A stretch of DNA of 64,000 nucleotides from the NCBI GenBank assembly GCA_032209605.1, contig JASFXZ010000009.1:13689553-13753552 (forward strand), given 5' to 3'. The position numbers and the translations under genes are program-made. The notes under the pieces are model-generated. The model searched no databases and had not been told where the DNA came from. It saw nothing but the letters and a program-made list of their open reading frames with translations. Positions within the stretch are counted from its first letter, which is position 1, and every line of letters begins with the position of its first letter. Below, piece by piece: positions 12,841 to 25,605 of this stretch. The stretch comes from Mactromeris polynyma (taxonomy: Eukaryota > Mollusca > Bivalvia > Venerida > Mactridae).

Positions 12841-13015
12841 ATACAACACACATTGACTTAAACCTGACACCTGCCAACAGTCCTAGTACTACTCCTATAA
12901 TGCCGAGCGTAGGCAAACAAGCTATAAGAACCAATTTAACGTGTCCGGTATGTTGTTGCCGGAACTTGAACCTGGGACCTTCCACACTCGAGACTAACGC
13001 ACAACCGCCAAGCAA
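12841..13015 (-). mobile_element. tRNA-derived SINE (minus), continuing into the E-box array
   Basis: On the minus strand the head reads GGCGGTTGTGCGTTAGTCTC and box B GGTTCAAGTTCC (about 12965), then a body with ACGTTAAATTGGTTC, AGCTTGTTTGCC and GTGTCAGGTTTAAG. After TATCATGTCACATGTCTACC it merges into the 26-bp repeats at 12681-12840. Confidence 0.72.
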
Positions 13016-14752
13016 ATTCGTCAGCTTGTAAAAAGTGTCTTTGAGGAATCATTGTTGTTGATGATTAATGTTTTACTACATCACAATACTAGACTTGCTA
13101 TCAAATATTATACAAAGACAAAACGGATGCACAGATATGTTGCACCATTGATGTTTTTTTTCTGCCCATAAGATGTCTGAAGCTATTATATGTAAATAGT
13201 ATCTCGTCTCATCTGTATGTGGGCATTAATCGTCCAACACTTAATGGTGTCCTGCACATTGTGGATATCTCGTTTATTGATAAAGGCGGTCATTGCTATC
13301 CTTTATGTCCAATAATGATTGATAAAGTGCTCTTACAGTGGTCAGCATATGGTAGTCTATTAGGGAACTATAAAATGGTCCTCTTGTTCGGGATGTCTTT
13401 AGAAATGTACAGATTGTATTACACAGTAGTTGAATGACTTGTACTATATGCTCTATTGGGATACCAGTCGATATCAATTATTTCATTTTTAGACTAATAG
13501 TAATTGTCATCACGTGTCTGATAGCGTCTACTTAGATATATTCCAAAAGCCGCGCTACCATTTCCAATCAATACATCTAAACATGTATATGCTCTAGTCA
13601 AAAGTGCTTACCCGCCGGTAGTATTTCCCAAAGTTCCTCAAAATCTACTAAATAAATCGTATGTTGATTTTTTATTGTATTTAGATGTTACAATAATGAT
13701 TAAAATAAACTGTACAATCGAAACAAGCGGATGAAATATGTCAGTATAACGTTCAGCGTTTCAAATAAGTTTGTCTATATGTAGTGAATATTCTCAAAGC
13801 ACAAAATTGCTGCTTTGAAATTTAAACTCGTTCATATTTCGTGACGATCAAATATTAGGAAACATTATTTTATCGATATTTTTTAGTCACCCAATTACAG
13901 ATAGATTCCAGTAAGTGACGAATCTTAAGATGCGCGTACAAGCGACTAACGAACTCTTTTGTAAAACATAATTAAATTCAGGAAAATATCGCAATTGTGT
14001 TATTTCATTTTTTCCTTAGCTTTGTCTTTTAGGCAAGAGAGTCTATTTTTTCTATTTATTGATTTCTAAAGTTAGAATTCAGTAACATGCAGTCTACGAT
14101 CTTGGGTTTTGAGTATAATTCTTTATGACAAATGGTAATATTTTGTTTGACGATTTGAGCTTCTGTTCTTCTGTTTGTTCGCTATAGAGATTATCTCCCA
14201 TATTATAAACTAGTTCTGACAATAACATTCCAACAGTTTGCCGTTTCCAGGTCGTAAGAGAATGTTTTATGCATTCGTCTGCAACCGTCAAACCTCGGAT
14301 AATTCCGTAACACACAGAATCCGCCCTGGATATGATATGACCCAAGGTATGCCGAATGTATTAATGACTGGACGTCTCGAACAAACTGTACGGTGTAAAT
14401 GTATAAACTACAACACTGTGTTAAACTTCCAAGTTAAATTGTTACCACATCCGGTGGTAAATACTTCATTCTGATAATAATTGTTTCTATTACACCCATT
14501 CATGATTTATACAAAGGCTTTACTAGAAGTAACGAAATGGCATATGTCTTGTTTCTAGAGACAATAGCTGTCACATTACTTGCTACAGAGCAAATCATTG
14601 AGTGTATTTTGTCTCCAAGTGCTGTTTGCAACTTGTCGGCAGACGTGAATGTTTTTTAATTAGTTTGGTCGTTCTTTTATAACACATATTGTATTTCGAT
14701 CATTAACAAAACACTTTGTAGTAGAAATTTGTATTTAAATGGAATATATAAG
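13016..14752. other. no gene recognised
   Basis: ORFs at 13219, 13274, 14094 and 14238 overlap on opposite strands and look random. Confidence 0.55.
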
Positions 14753-14880
14753 GAAGCCGAGCACTCGCAGACTGGAGTGTCTGACGCCTGATCCGAATTA
14801 CGAATCCCACATTTGGTGAGGTTGTATCGACAACTCCATCCTTATAGAATAAAGCTCAGGTACAGGTGAACAACACAGGA
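14753..14880 (+). mobile_element. tRNA-derived SINE, diverged
   Basis: GAGTGTCTGACGCCTGATCC and ACGAATCCCAC at 14778-14813 resemble the head at 39882. The tail is degraded. Confidence 0.55.
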
Positions 14881-14919
14881 AGCAGGCATCGCGTACAGTT
14901 AGCATGTTTCATAATCGAT

Positions 14920-15000
14920 CGAGGGTTCAGTGTTCAGCGAGACTATCGCAACTTCTATGCAAATACATAGAAGTTAAGTTAGTATTGCGTTGAACCCTCG
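14920..15000. repeat. bipartite inverted repeat
   Basis: CGAGGGTTCA (14920-14929) pairs with TGAACCCTCG (14991-15000). Inside, AACTTCTATG (14950-14959) pairs with CATAGAAGTT (14966-14975) across a 6-base loop. Confidence 0.85.
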
Positions 15001-15690
15001 CGATGTAAAATGAATAAGTTAAAACGAATGAAACCCGACCAAACAGCTGCCAGGAGTATATACGTCTTACTTTAACGTCCATGGTACAAAAGTAAGTTCG
15101 ATTGCAAACAAGATGAAAAACAAGAATAACTATTCCCGTTTCTTATACATTAGTTTAAGTAACTGTATTGTTATGTAACAAAAAATGAATACCATTTATT
15201 TGTAGTATGTGTAAACCCGTATCGTGCATTAAATGTATTAATACCGCTTTCTAATGAATGTTGAAGGTCATAAAATGATACTAATTCAAACTGATGTTGA
15301 TTTCTAACATAATTGTGCGTTTTATGTTCATTGTATAATTGAAGGAATGATTCTATTTCTGTCTGTTGTGTGTTTCATTGTGATGTTTTTGAATCAAATC
15401 AATACTAACAGTGTAATAAAATTGAAGAGTAGAACATAAGGAGGTTATAAAAGGATATCTTAATTGATTAAAGTATATTTACGTTGAAGCATTAACATTA
15501 CGTTATAAATGATCTAAAATGTTTGGTGAATACGTACTGAAATAGTTGTACTAGATGCGGCATTATAAAAAGCTTAGAATTTGTATAAAAGGCAAACGTT
15601 CATAATAAAGTTAAATTTTGAAAACAGAAAGAGACATGCTTCACTGAAAATAATATAAAAATCTCCTAAAGAAATTTAATGTATGTATTG

Positions 15691-16235
15691 AACAGGTATG
15701 CAACGCAAACAAACACCACATGACAACCTATGGCAAAGTATACACCTCATAACGCACATGTTACCACAAACAGACACCACATGACAACCTATGGCAAAGC
15801 GAACACCACATAACGCACATGTTACCGCAAACAAACACCACATGACAACATATGGCAAGGTAAACACCTCATAACGCACATGTTACCGCAAACAGACACC
15901 ACATGACAACATATGACAAAGTAAACAGCACATAACGCACATGTTACCGCAAACAGACACCACATGAAAACATATGGCAAAGTAAACACCACATTACGCA
16001 CATGTTACCACAAACAGACACCATATGACAACATATGGCAGAGTGAACACCACATAACGCACATATTACCACAAACAGACACCACATGACAACATATGTC
16101 AAAGTGAACACCACATAACGCACATGTTACCACAGACAGACCCCACATGACAACATATGTCAAAGTGAACACCACATAACGCACATATTACCACAAACAG
16201 ACACCACACGAAACATAATGACAAAGTTAATGAAC
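15691..16235. repeat. 61-bp tandem repeat, about nine units
   Basis: Measured by the recurring AACGCACAT block at 15751, 15812, 15873, 15934, 15995 and on at 61-bp steps to about 16178. Each unit also carries CAGACACCACATGACAACATATG variants, with several per cent divergence between units. The first and last units are degenerate. No spacers, no plausible protein. Confidence 0.95.
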
Positions 16236-17230
16236 ATATTCGACAAGTTATGATAGTACAGAATAACCTAATCTACAAAAGTAAGATTATTGATGAAACA
16301 GAATTTACATTTCGGAACAGAAGCAAAAAAAAACGATTTGAAATAATAACATGCACAGCAAAATATCGCCGTAAGCGGCGTATGTTGTTGAGGTGTAAAT
16401 GGCGCGTTTAGTCAAATTTAATGTAGTATATCCTGGGATGGAAATATATAAGCTGAAATTTGACTGCTCAATCTAAAGGTTGATGGTGCGGTACATGAAG
16501 ACATCCACATTGATTGAGATACGGTATTGATCCTTTCTGGAAAAGCAGAAATATTGTATAAAATAATGCAGTTCACAGACAATGTAATTATCGTGATAAT
16601 ATTTTCAAAAATAAAGGCAGTGATATACGCGTACACTTAGCAGTAAACAACGTTACGTGTAAGAAAACTATATATCCCACACATATTATGGCTTGTAGTG
16701 GCTTTCCCATATAAAAGTAGTTTTCCATTTAGTTCTGACTAGATATAAATTCGTGCTTAACTTGTGTTTGTTTAATTTATCTGTGAGCTATGTACTATAC
16801 TGTACCTATACACGCATAGCGGCAAACGTCACGCACCGGGTTGTGGAAAATACACTGAGAATCCATTCCATGTAACTACGGACCAATACTTTGAAATTAA
16901 AAGCTTCACATTGTATATGAATTATATGTGTAGGAACGACATTCTGTTGTGACAAATACTCTAACATGAACTTGTAAAAAAGAGAGAAAATATGAGATGC
17001 TTTTATTTACATTCGCACATAATGAGATTAAAATGCAAACATGGAATCATTTACTAATGTGTTTTATTTTGATAAATGATGTATTAAGAGAAGGCAGTAT
17101 GTGTGCTATCTGATTCTCCACTTAGTAGATGAGATAGTGTTATCATTGATCATAGTTCATGCAAGCCCTCTAGATCGTTGGATATGAATACTCCAATTAT
17201 AAATAAATACAACTTGGTGAATACGCAATA
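16236..17230. other. no gene recognised
   Basis: AT-rich. A small hairpin CGCCGTAAGCGGCG is at about 16368. Confidence 0.55.
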
Positions 17231-17395
17231 TACAGTCGCACATCGTTCATTCGAATATATCGGGTCCGAAATTGTATTTCGAATAATACATGGTTTCGAA
17301 TAACCCATTTCGATTCGACCTGCTTAAGAATATACATCGGGAACTGATCTTTATTTCGGATAGTACCAAGTATTCGGATAGAAGGTGGTCCTGCT
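17231..17395. repeat. dispersed repeat family E, copy 2
   Basis: Diverged relative of 901-1075, with the same order of blocks from TACAGTCG to GGTGGTCCT. Confidence 0.7.
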
Positions 17396-18376
17396 GAACT
17401 GCTTTTGTTGTTGGAGCTCTTCTCATGAAGTAAAATCGGTCTGAGATGACGAAAATACCACCAATTAACGTACAATTGCAATTATACTTGTTTTGATAAA
17501 ACTTAAACATTCAAAATGGGTAAAGAATAATGTAGAATTTACAGTCATGTCATTTAAATTGCATAAAAATCATTTTTGCTCCGTTTTGGTCTACAAATTG
17601 ATTATTTGCGCATTTTCTTCGAGAATATGTGAAAGAGTTTCACAGACTCCCACACGGTATTACACATTATACGATATAACTATCTTGATTTATCATGTTG
17701 ATGTAAACTTCTCTGTTTTAACGAAATGTAAATAGTTTTCATGTCATTTGATAGATGCCGTAGTCAAAGTTGATGTCGTGTTTTTGTCGCTAACAAGATA
17801 TACGACCTCTTTTGTCATCTAATTTATTTCCAACTAAATTACGATGAATTATAACAATGTAGTTTTTTTCTGGCATTGTTTATTCCAATCAAATTCGGCA
17901 TTTTGAATTATTACCAGTTTGTTCTCTGCTGTAGGGATATTGTATTAATGTTTGATGAAATGGATGATTTCGGCACTGATTACAAAGAATGAATTACTGG
18001 TATGGGTTAATACATCATTGTTAATTGAGTATTAATTGTTTTAGATTTACTAATACTTTCGAGAAAATAAGTGTAATTATCGTAAATCATCCTACCAGTT
18101 AAATGATATTGAAACTGAACGATATCATCAACGAAAAATAAATTTTAACGAGAGTTTGTGTTACTTTATCTTTAAATGTATTTCTATACTCAGTACATTT
18201 AAAAACGCAAAATAAAGATTTTCTTAAGTTTCTAGGATTTAGATAGGAATACAAGACAATGACTTTGAATGTTACTATTTCATGTTTGTGCAGTATGTAC
18301 GCTATATCCAAGGTATTTTCATTTGAAATGATGCTCAAAATGCAATAAAATGACGCTAAACAAACATTTCGCAGGA
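17396..18376. other. no gene recognised
   Basis: AT-rich spacer between repeat families E and D. Confidence 0.55.
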
Positions 18377-18692
18377 CAAACAAGAAATATCTTGAAAAAA
18401 GATCGTAGGCGCAATTAGAAGATTAAACGTTGTTGTTCAACTTAAGAAAATGGCGAGATGTTACCATGGCTGGTCACTCTAGATCCAAAATGGATTTCTG
18501 TAAATTCACCGAATTTCAGTGGATTTCGATAAGCAACGTCCCTTAATTGAAAGATTAACCAATCCACGTCAAGGTTACAAACGTTGTTCGGTTGAAGAGA
18601 AATTGCCTTGGTGGTTAATGTAAGATTTGATTGGTTTACACAACACTGATATGCAAATAGCAAAACCATTTTAGTACGGCTGCGCCGAAAAA
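18377..18692. repeat. dispersed repeat family D, copy 1 (316 bp)
   Basis: Runs from ACAAGAAATATCTTG to GTACGGCTGCGCCGAAAAA. Shares long blocks (GTTGTTCGGTTGAAGAGAAA, TTGCCTTGGTGG, TTTACACAACAC) with 25311-25600 and, inverted, 37238-37512. Its class is unknown; the ends are not inverted repeats. Confidence 0.88.
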
Positions 18693-18934
18693 GTGTGCAT
18701 TTTTAAATGTACTGAGCATAATATAAAGTTGAAACCTGTATCAAAACAAATCAACATTTGATAAGTAAACCCATTTATATACTGCCATATAAGCATCAAC
18801 CCGCAATTTTGTTTTTGAGAATTTTCACTACATTATGACAAAGTTATCTTTGAAACGTTGAACCTGATTTTGACAGGTTTACAGCAACTTGTTTTCGATA
18901 GATCAATTCCCTTGCATCATAAATGTTATACTGT

Positions 18935-19040
18935 GGATTCATTAATTTTCGTTGGTACCAAATTTCGTGGTTTTTGTCAAAATGGGCATTTCGTGGGGTA
19001 CTTGAATTCGTGGTTTTTTGATTTTTGAAGCATAAATTAA
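18935..19040. repeat. AT-rich repeat with recurring TTTCGTGG motifs
   Basis: GTGGATTCATTAATTTTCGT, ATTTCGTGGTTTTTG, ATTTCGTGGGGTACTTG and ATTCGTGGTTTTTTG form three to four internal sub-repeats of about 30 bp. Confidence 0.5.
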
Positions 19041-19440
19041 AAAAGTAGTCTATAAGTCCAAAACAAATAAAATATATATGTCAATTAGAAAACAGTGACA
19101 CGGACCCGAAAGATATACAGGTATTTTCTCACCTTTCATTGTTATCGATGTTACATCGTGTGGCCCCGTTCCCTTAGTTAGCCACACTATGCAAGTGTCA
19201 ATTAACACAGTAGTAGTTTACTGCAATCAATATGAAGACAATCCGTATACAGTAGCTTGGTTAGAAATTATGTGAAATACAACTGATGAATCAGCCCTTT
19301 TGACCAGTTTCCGAGTACATCCAATGTATAATCGGTTCACTAAATAGATAACACTAGGCATGGACGTGCAGTGGACCATTTATATATCTGCTTATCAATG
19401 AATTATAGACTATGTGCAGTCCGTTTTAGATACGTTGTTC

Positions 19441-19703
19441 TGGGTCCGTATTCACAGACATTTTAAGACTGAATTTCAGACTTAGACTTTAAAATGGTAA
19501 ATGTTCATGTTGCTCTTACGTTGTTAAAACAGAATATATGTTGCTAGAACTTGGCGAAAGTGTAGAGTGAGTAATAAGAAACATTCAGACACTTTTCATC
19601 TTTTTAGATATGATCGAAACGAAACGCTGGTAAATTTAACTTTCGCAAATTTAAAGTTTAAGTCTGAGTTTCAGTCTTAAAATGTTTGTGAAGACAGCTC
19701 CTG
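19441..19703. mobile_element. MITE family B, copy 2
   Basis: Same inverted repeats as 1191-1452 (TCCGTATTCACAGACATTTT at the left, AAAATGTTTGTGAAGAC at the right). The interior differs more than the ends. A fragment of the same family is visible near 59710-59740 in the receptor intron. Confidence 0.88.
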
Positions 19704-22700
19704 GTAACTCACGTCAGTCCTATATTCATGAACCTGGTCATAGGCGTCAATGCTACTACATGTTTTGAAGTTTTCATCAATGTATCGATTCATAGATCAA
19801 CACGTATACACTAATATGTCATTCATTTACGTATGAGATAAAGTTGTTACTGATTCAGCTTAGTAACCCTTGCATAATTACTGATCAGAAATCAAACAAA
19901 CCTATAATTGTCACGATTAAGTCAGAACATTTCCGATCAATTCACAAAACAAACAACGCTACCGGAAATGACAGACTGAGCGTCTGTCAGCGTTCGTGAC
20001 GATGTTGATCTTTGGGAAGACATTGTAATTGCAACAAGACTATATCTCTGTCGTGTTACTGTCTGATTTCCGGCCACAAATGAGATTATTCAATGTTTCC
20101 GGGAAATATGATATAGGCTTATAACGTCTAAAATGATAGGAAGTCAATATTTATTCAAACACAAAATGGGGATGTGTTTATGTCTAAACGAATCAAAGAT
20201 GGACGGCGTTATCGGATATGCAAGATTTCAGTGCAGATTTTTTCTGGACGATACAAGAATTTTTTTCCCAGTAATTAGTTTCAAGCGCTCGGGTCAGACG
20301 ACATGACATCTTGCTCAACCTGAATTCTGTATCGATTAACTATGAAACAGGTTGTCTGAAGATATTTAAACATACAAATTAGATTACATTTCTGGATCCT
20401 GTAGTGTATGTTTCACTTAAGACTAATATTCTCCGACAATTATTGAATCAATACCTAATACGTACCGTGGGAATTTTAAATGGATGTTTTAAGACAAAAC
20501 AGGTTTTTACCTAAAATGCTTCCTGACAGTTTTTTCACTGTCTCGATTGAATAAATCTTTAGCATAATCGGGTCTGAAACTGTATTAGATCCATCATTTA
20601 ACATGATGTTTTACGCAACATTAATGGATTTAGCTAAATTCTCTCTGACATAACCATGAGATGAAATTAACTCAGCATCTTGCATGTGTTCCCTGATGTT
20701 TTAAATGTCTAGAAAACATATCATTACAGATTAATACAGATTTTCGTTTTATTAAATGATCAATATCGTGTTATGTTTAAAGCGTGGCATTTTTCATCAG
20801 AATAATGCCAAAATTTATGTTCGATTTGAAACTATTTCAAACACTTTTGTGGTATCATTTGGTCTAAAAGATGAAGCTGTCCTCACAAGAGGTCTATGTC
20901 AGACCGAATATTTTGTAAACTCGAATTTGTAGCTATATTATTCTTTGTCATCTTGTTATTTTGACACGTTCCTTATAAATGACTCGTTCGGGAAAATATA
21001 AATTACATAATTGAGCAAAAATACTGATTTATGAGACTATTACGTTTGATTCATGATGAATGACGACAACGATATTCCAAACAACATAGTCGTTCATCAC
21101 ATAGTGTCACACAGCGAAGAGTTGTTGACATTAACCAGCTATTGCTCCGGATTTCATCTTTTGTCTGTTAACGACAAACTCACGTGGCGTCGGTATTCAC
21201 GTGACCGTAATTGTCAAGCAAGCAGGATTTATGTTTGAATTTTGGGAGCATTATTTATTGTTTTGTCTTCACATGGGAGCTGATTAAGAAACGTTGGTAC
21301 ATGTATGTTAAAACATATTGGTTGTAAAAGCGACTACTGGCACGTTCTTTATTAATTACTACCATAAACTGTCTATAAAAGAACCTGGTAATTGGACATT
21401 TTGTGGAATTATAAAACCAAGGATTAGTCTGACATTTTGATTCTGTTTTTCATGTCAAGTTGTCTGTTATATAGTCTTAATTAGTACAGAAACTTCGCTT
21501 TATACACGTCGAATGTTAAAGCACTACCATTGTTCTGTTACAGTATAGCAAAATAACATGTATGTCCGTCAAGTGCCACTATTCTGGAGTGGTTAGAACC
21601 AAGAGTTATGCGCCCTTATTTATTGCCAAGTAAAAATCATGTTTGCTATAAAAATTGTCAAGCCCGAAAATTATAATAACTCATTATTTTAATTAACTCG
21701 TGCTATGATAATCATAATTTAGTTGTGTTCCCCCTTCTACTCGTCTTAATTATTCATGGCAATTAGTTTGCGGATTAGTCTTTTTTGTGCGTGAAGACAA
21801 CAACAAATTGTTTTTCATTTGTTTTAATTAAACTATTTCAATTTATTAGACTTAACCTTGATTATATCTCGACCTTTCATAAATAACTCGAGTTTCACTT
21901 AATGTGACAGATCCTTGATATTAGCGCCTGGTTCGTCAAGTCCTTGAGTAATGTACTTGATGGAGATATAGTCGGCTTACTCGATTCATACAATTGTCTC
22001 GAATATTTAACACATACTACGAATGTACAAGACACCAAAAACAACAACGATCACTCTAGTCTTAACTGCAAAACTGAGACAATACAATCAGAAATATTCC
22101 CTCTCTTATTTCATTGAAACCACTTTGAGATATTCCCCACTGAGCCAATTGTTGTCAATTGTAATAAAACAGGACGTATTTCATATCTAATCTAAAACAT
22201 ACAGAACACGGAGCGTGCCGCACATATTGTGACTCTAGTTGTAAGATCAATACAGTCCTACTAATGTTGTTGTCCTCAATGTAATAAATGCATTGGACTT
22301 TGCGTATATATCAAACAGAGATTGTTAATATAATGCATGCAGAGCTATGTCAGGCGCGTATCCAGCCATACACACATACGCCAATGCGTACAATTCGTCA
22401 GAAAAAGTGTAAAAATAAAAGTTCCAAAAATTCGCCCGAATGTATCAGTTGTTTGACACTGTAATTTAAGTAACATGCTAATGACAAAGAAAATGCCATA
22501 TTAACACTGAAATATAACATGAAAACCATTTGCCTCCTAATTTTCAAAATTGAGATCCCCCAACCCCTACCGGCGGGAGGGGGGCTTCCACATCTACCCC
22601 CATTCACATCCTAGCTGTTCGTTTCGCACCTACGATGCTCACACTTAGCGTACACGTCAATACCGTCCCCCTTTCTGTAGACGTAGTTTCGGCCATGACA

Positions 22701-23019
22701 TTTGCTTGTAATTTGCTTCAGATCATACAGACGTCAAGAACAGAGCGTCTCTAAAGTGTATGTACCACTCAAACCAATAGGTTTCTTAACATGACTCACA
22801 TCCCAACATAACTGATTGCTTTTCTGAATAGTTCAGTTATAATAATGGGCAATTAACATTTCTTCAATGTCTCTTTTTGTTCTGTCTGAATAATTTTATA
22901 TTCATTGTATTTAGTTATGTCGTGTGTTTGTACTTTGTGATTCAATCTACTGTTTATGTACATTATACACTTCTTGTATTATATGTGCGTTTACCTTATG
23001 CTTTAGCTTTCGTTGTTAT
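19704..23019. other. no gene recognised
   Basis: AT-rich, except a C/G-rich patch at 22555-22600 (CCCCCAACCCCTACCGGCGG and following) that breaks the local composition. Confidence 0.55.
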
Positions 23020-23090
23020 AGTTATGGTCGATGAGTAGATCGCCTGACCTCTGACCCAAAAGTCTGAGTTCGCATTTCGCTTTGGGCTTT
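23020..23090 (+). mobile_element. tRNA-like SINE head, diverged
   Basis: GGTCGATGAGTAGATCGCC, CTGACCTCTGACCC and GAGTTCGCATTTC line up with the head at 39882-39950. Confidence 0.5.
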
Positions 23091-24890
23091 CTAAGAATGA
23101 GAAGAACATACGGCCTGGTACACCAGTGAGCATCGAACGTACTTAGCACAAATTCTAAAACATGTTTCACAATCGATGTAAAATAAATAAGTTTGAAGTA
23201 AATAAATAATGATGTATCGTGTTCCATTCCGCTCATTATATCTCAATTACAGCATATTTCCTTCGGTTCAAATTGCTGTATTGATTTCGATAACATTTAA
23301 AACCGAGCGATCAAAATGATCGTATTTTGTCAACTAAAACAAGTTAAATTAATACGAGTGGCCACGACTCCTATTCAGACAAATTTATCTATCAATTACA
23401 AAACACAGACACTAACAACTCCCATACAAAGCAGAACAAATGATTCTCGAATAGAACGTTATACCCCGTGATGCTGAAGTATTAAATGTCGATATATACC
23501 CCCTAAACAACCACAGGTTTCAGCATCAGACAGTTTATGTGATGTCTATAACATTTGTTAGGTTTCTTTGGTGATTACCCGAGTTCAATTATATTGTAGT
23601 AGGGATCTTCTATCAAAATCTCGCTATATCGAGTATGGTTGAGTTGTGATATAACACTCACGTGTAATATGCCAGACATTAAATTTGTCCTGGAAACATC
23701 GTTTGTTTAAATAAGCAAAAGCCTCATGAATTCTAATAATGTTAAACCACTAGTAATTATTTCCTTTGTTTAATCCTTAAACGCGATAGACAGTTTTATC
23801 GTATCAGTTATTTCACTTTTCCGAATCCGATGCGGGTCCGAATCCAACTGGAATGAAGGGTTTAAAGCCAGGAAGCTATCCAGTAGGATTATGGAACATT
23901 GGTAGGTTGACCAAGGTGTCCGTCTGGGATTATCCGCCATTGTAACCGCTGGAACAGTCTGTTCCTTACGTGTATACCATTGCGCCTCCTCAAATGCCTT
24001 ACGTGTTGCCATGAGGTCTGTGTGGAGAATCATTGTCTTAAGAATATGGCGTTCATTGTATCATATTATTCTCTCTTTTACTCGACGCTGGATATGTATA
24101 TGACTTGACTTAAAGCTATATAATAAATGAAATACTCAATTATTCTACCATAGCGATATTTAAACATAATGATTGAGGGTGTCACTATTCAGTACCGCTG
24201 TATCTATATATACTGCCAGTAACTGTGCGCCTTGTTAAGCCTTTAGTGCCATTTAGTTCCAGAGTTTGGTTACATATGCCAGAAAAGTTAAATAATGTAA
24301 CAACTTAATCATAAGAAATGCAAATAATTACATTATGCTATTCAGTACCTGTCATGAGCCAAACACATTCTGGCAAAATTGTTGAAAATAAGGAGATTAC
24401 TTCAACAGAGCTTACTACGGATACTAATATTTACATATCGAGATTTGGGGCGTCTAGCTTCCTTATTATTTTGTCATTCATACTGTGGTATCCGTGCCGT
24501 TGTCTACATTACAAGTCATACCGGAAGTCAGATCATATTTTAGTGTACTACTGTACTTTAATGAGGCAGTTATTTCTGTATTTATTCTCTCAACAAAACA
24601 GTATAGACAAGTGATTCGCATAACACAAGAATCCAAGATGCATGTACTGAATTTCCAATATGAGCGATTTGCATATAATGTATATTTTATCTAAATGGGG
24701 TATTTACTCGTTAGATTGCACAGCATAGATACGGTACAACGTTCGGACAGTAACAAACTAATGACCTTTGTACAGCAATGGATCAATTAATTGTTGCATT
24801 TATATGATAGACATCTGAGTAATAGTCACACAACTTTTGAATTGACTTACGTGCACTATGGTTCCATTTTATGCATTATTCATTATATCC

Positions 24891-24960
24891 CGCCCTGTTA
24901 GGACAGTTGATAGAGCGATGTGCTATGAACCGGGACATCCGGATTGCATTACCGGGCAGG
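24891..24960 (+). mobile_element. tRNA-like SINE head
   Basis: TTAGGACAGTTGATAGAGCG is close to a tRNA box A region; the box B end (GGATTGCATTACCGGG) is degenerate. It abuts the MITE at 24988. Confidence 0.6.
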
Positions 24961-24987
24961 ACAGGTCATATCCTTCAATGACATTTC

Positions 24988-25197
24988 GTCGCCTTATTGC
25001 CAGAACCCAGTAACTTAATTTTTGGCGGTTTTGCATATTTGGTATCGTTTAAACCGTCCTTCCATGCTTTTTCTATCTCTACTACCTATATGATTGTTCT
25101 GAAATGCGCACAACGTAAATAAAATTCCATAACCCTGTATGTAATACTTATCTCAAGAGAAAAAACTAGTTATATGGGGTTCTGGAAATCATGCAAC
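24988..25197. mobile_element. MITE family F, copy 1
   Basis: The ends are inverted repeats of the form GTYGCMTTATTTCCAGAACC (left GTCGCCTTATTGCCAGAACC, right complement of GGTTCTGGAAATCATGCAAC). The interior shares TACCTATATGATTGTTCTG...AACGTAAATAAAATTCCATAACCC with 60359-60519. Confidence 0.82.
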
Positions 25198-25310
25198 AAG
25201 TTGTCCTCCACCTCTGATGGGAGGCAACATGGCGAGTTAGCTTCGCTTGCTTATTAAATTCATGAGAATTGATTAGGCGACTGACTGCCATGTATCTTTG
25301 GAATAATGCA

Positions 25311-25600
25311 AACAAGAAATATCTTGAAAAAAAATGGTCGGCGCGATTTGAAGGTTAAGATTTGTTGTGCAACATAAAGCATTATAGAGATGTTACGATT
25401 ACTGGTCACTCCAGATCTAAATTCAGTGGATTTCGGTAATGTAACGTACCCTTTATCGCAAGGTTCACCAATCCGCGTAAATGTTACAAACGTTGTTCGG
25501 TTGAAGAGAAATTGCCTTGGTGGCTTACGTTAGCTTTGATTGCTTTACACAACACCGACAAGCAAATAGCAAAACCGTGTTAGTACGGCTGGGCCGAAAA
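25311..25600. repeat. dispersed repeat family D, copy 2
   Basis: Same ends and blocks as 18377-18692. AATGCA directly precedes it and A-ATGCA follows it, a possible 5-6 bp target duplication that helps fix the borders. Confidence 0.85.
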
Positions 25601-25605
25601 ATGCA

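Noticed and set aside
4378..16235. Regular repeats that could suggest a CRISPR array
   Set aside because: The units are contiguous with no unique spacers, the genome is eukaryotic, and no cas genes occur.
18442..18669. Minus ORF with peptide similarity to one at 25525-25716
   Set aside because: The similarity comes from the shared dispersed repeat D; the third copy has stops in that frame.
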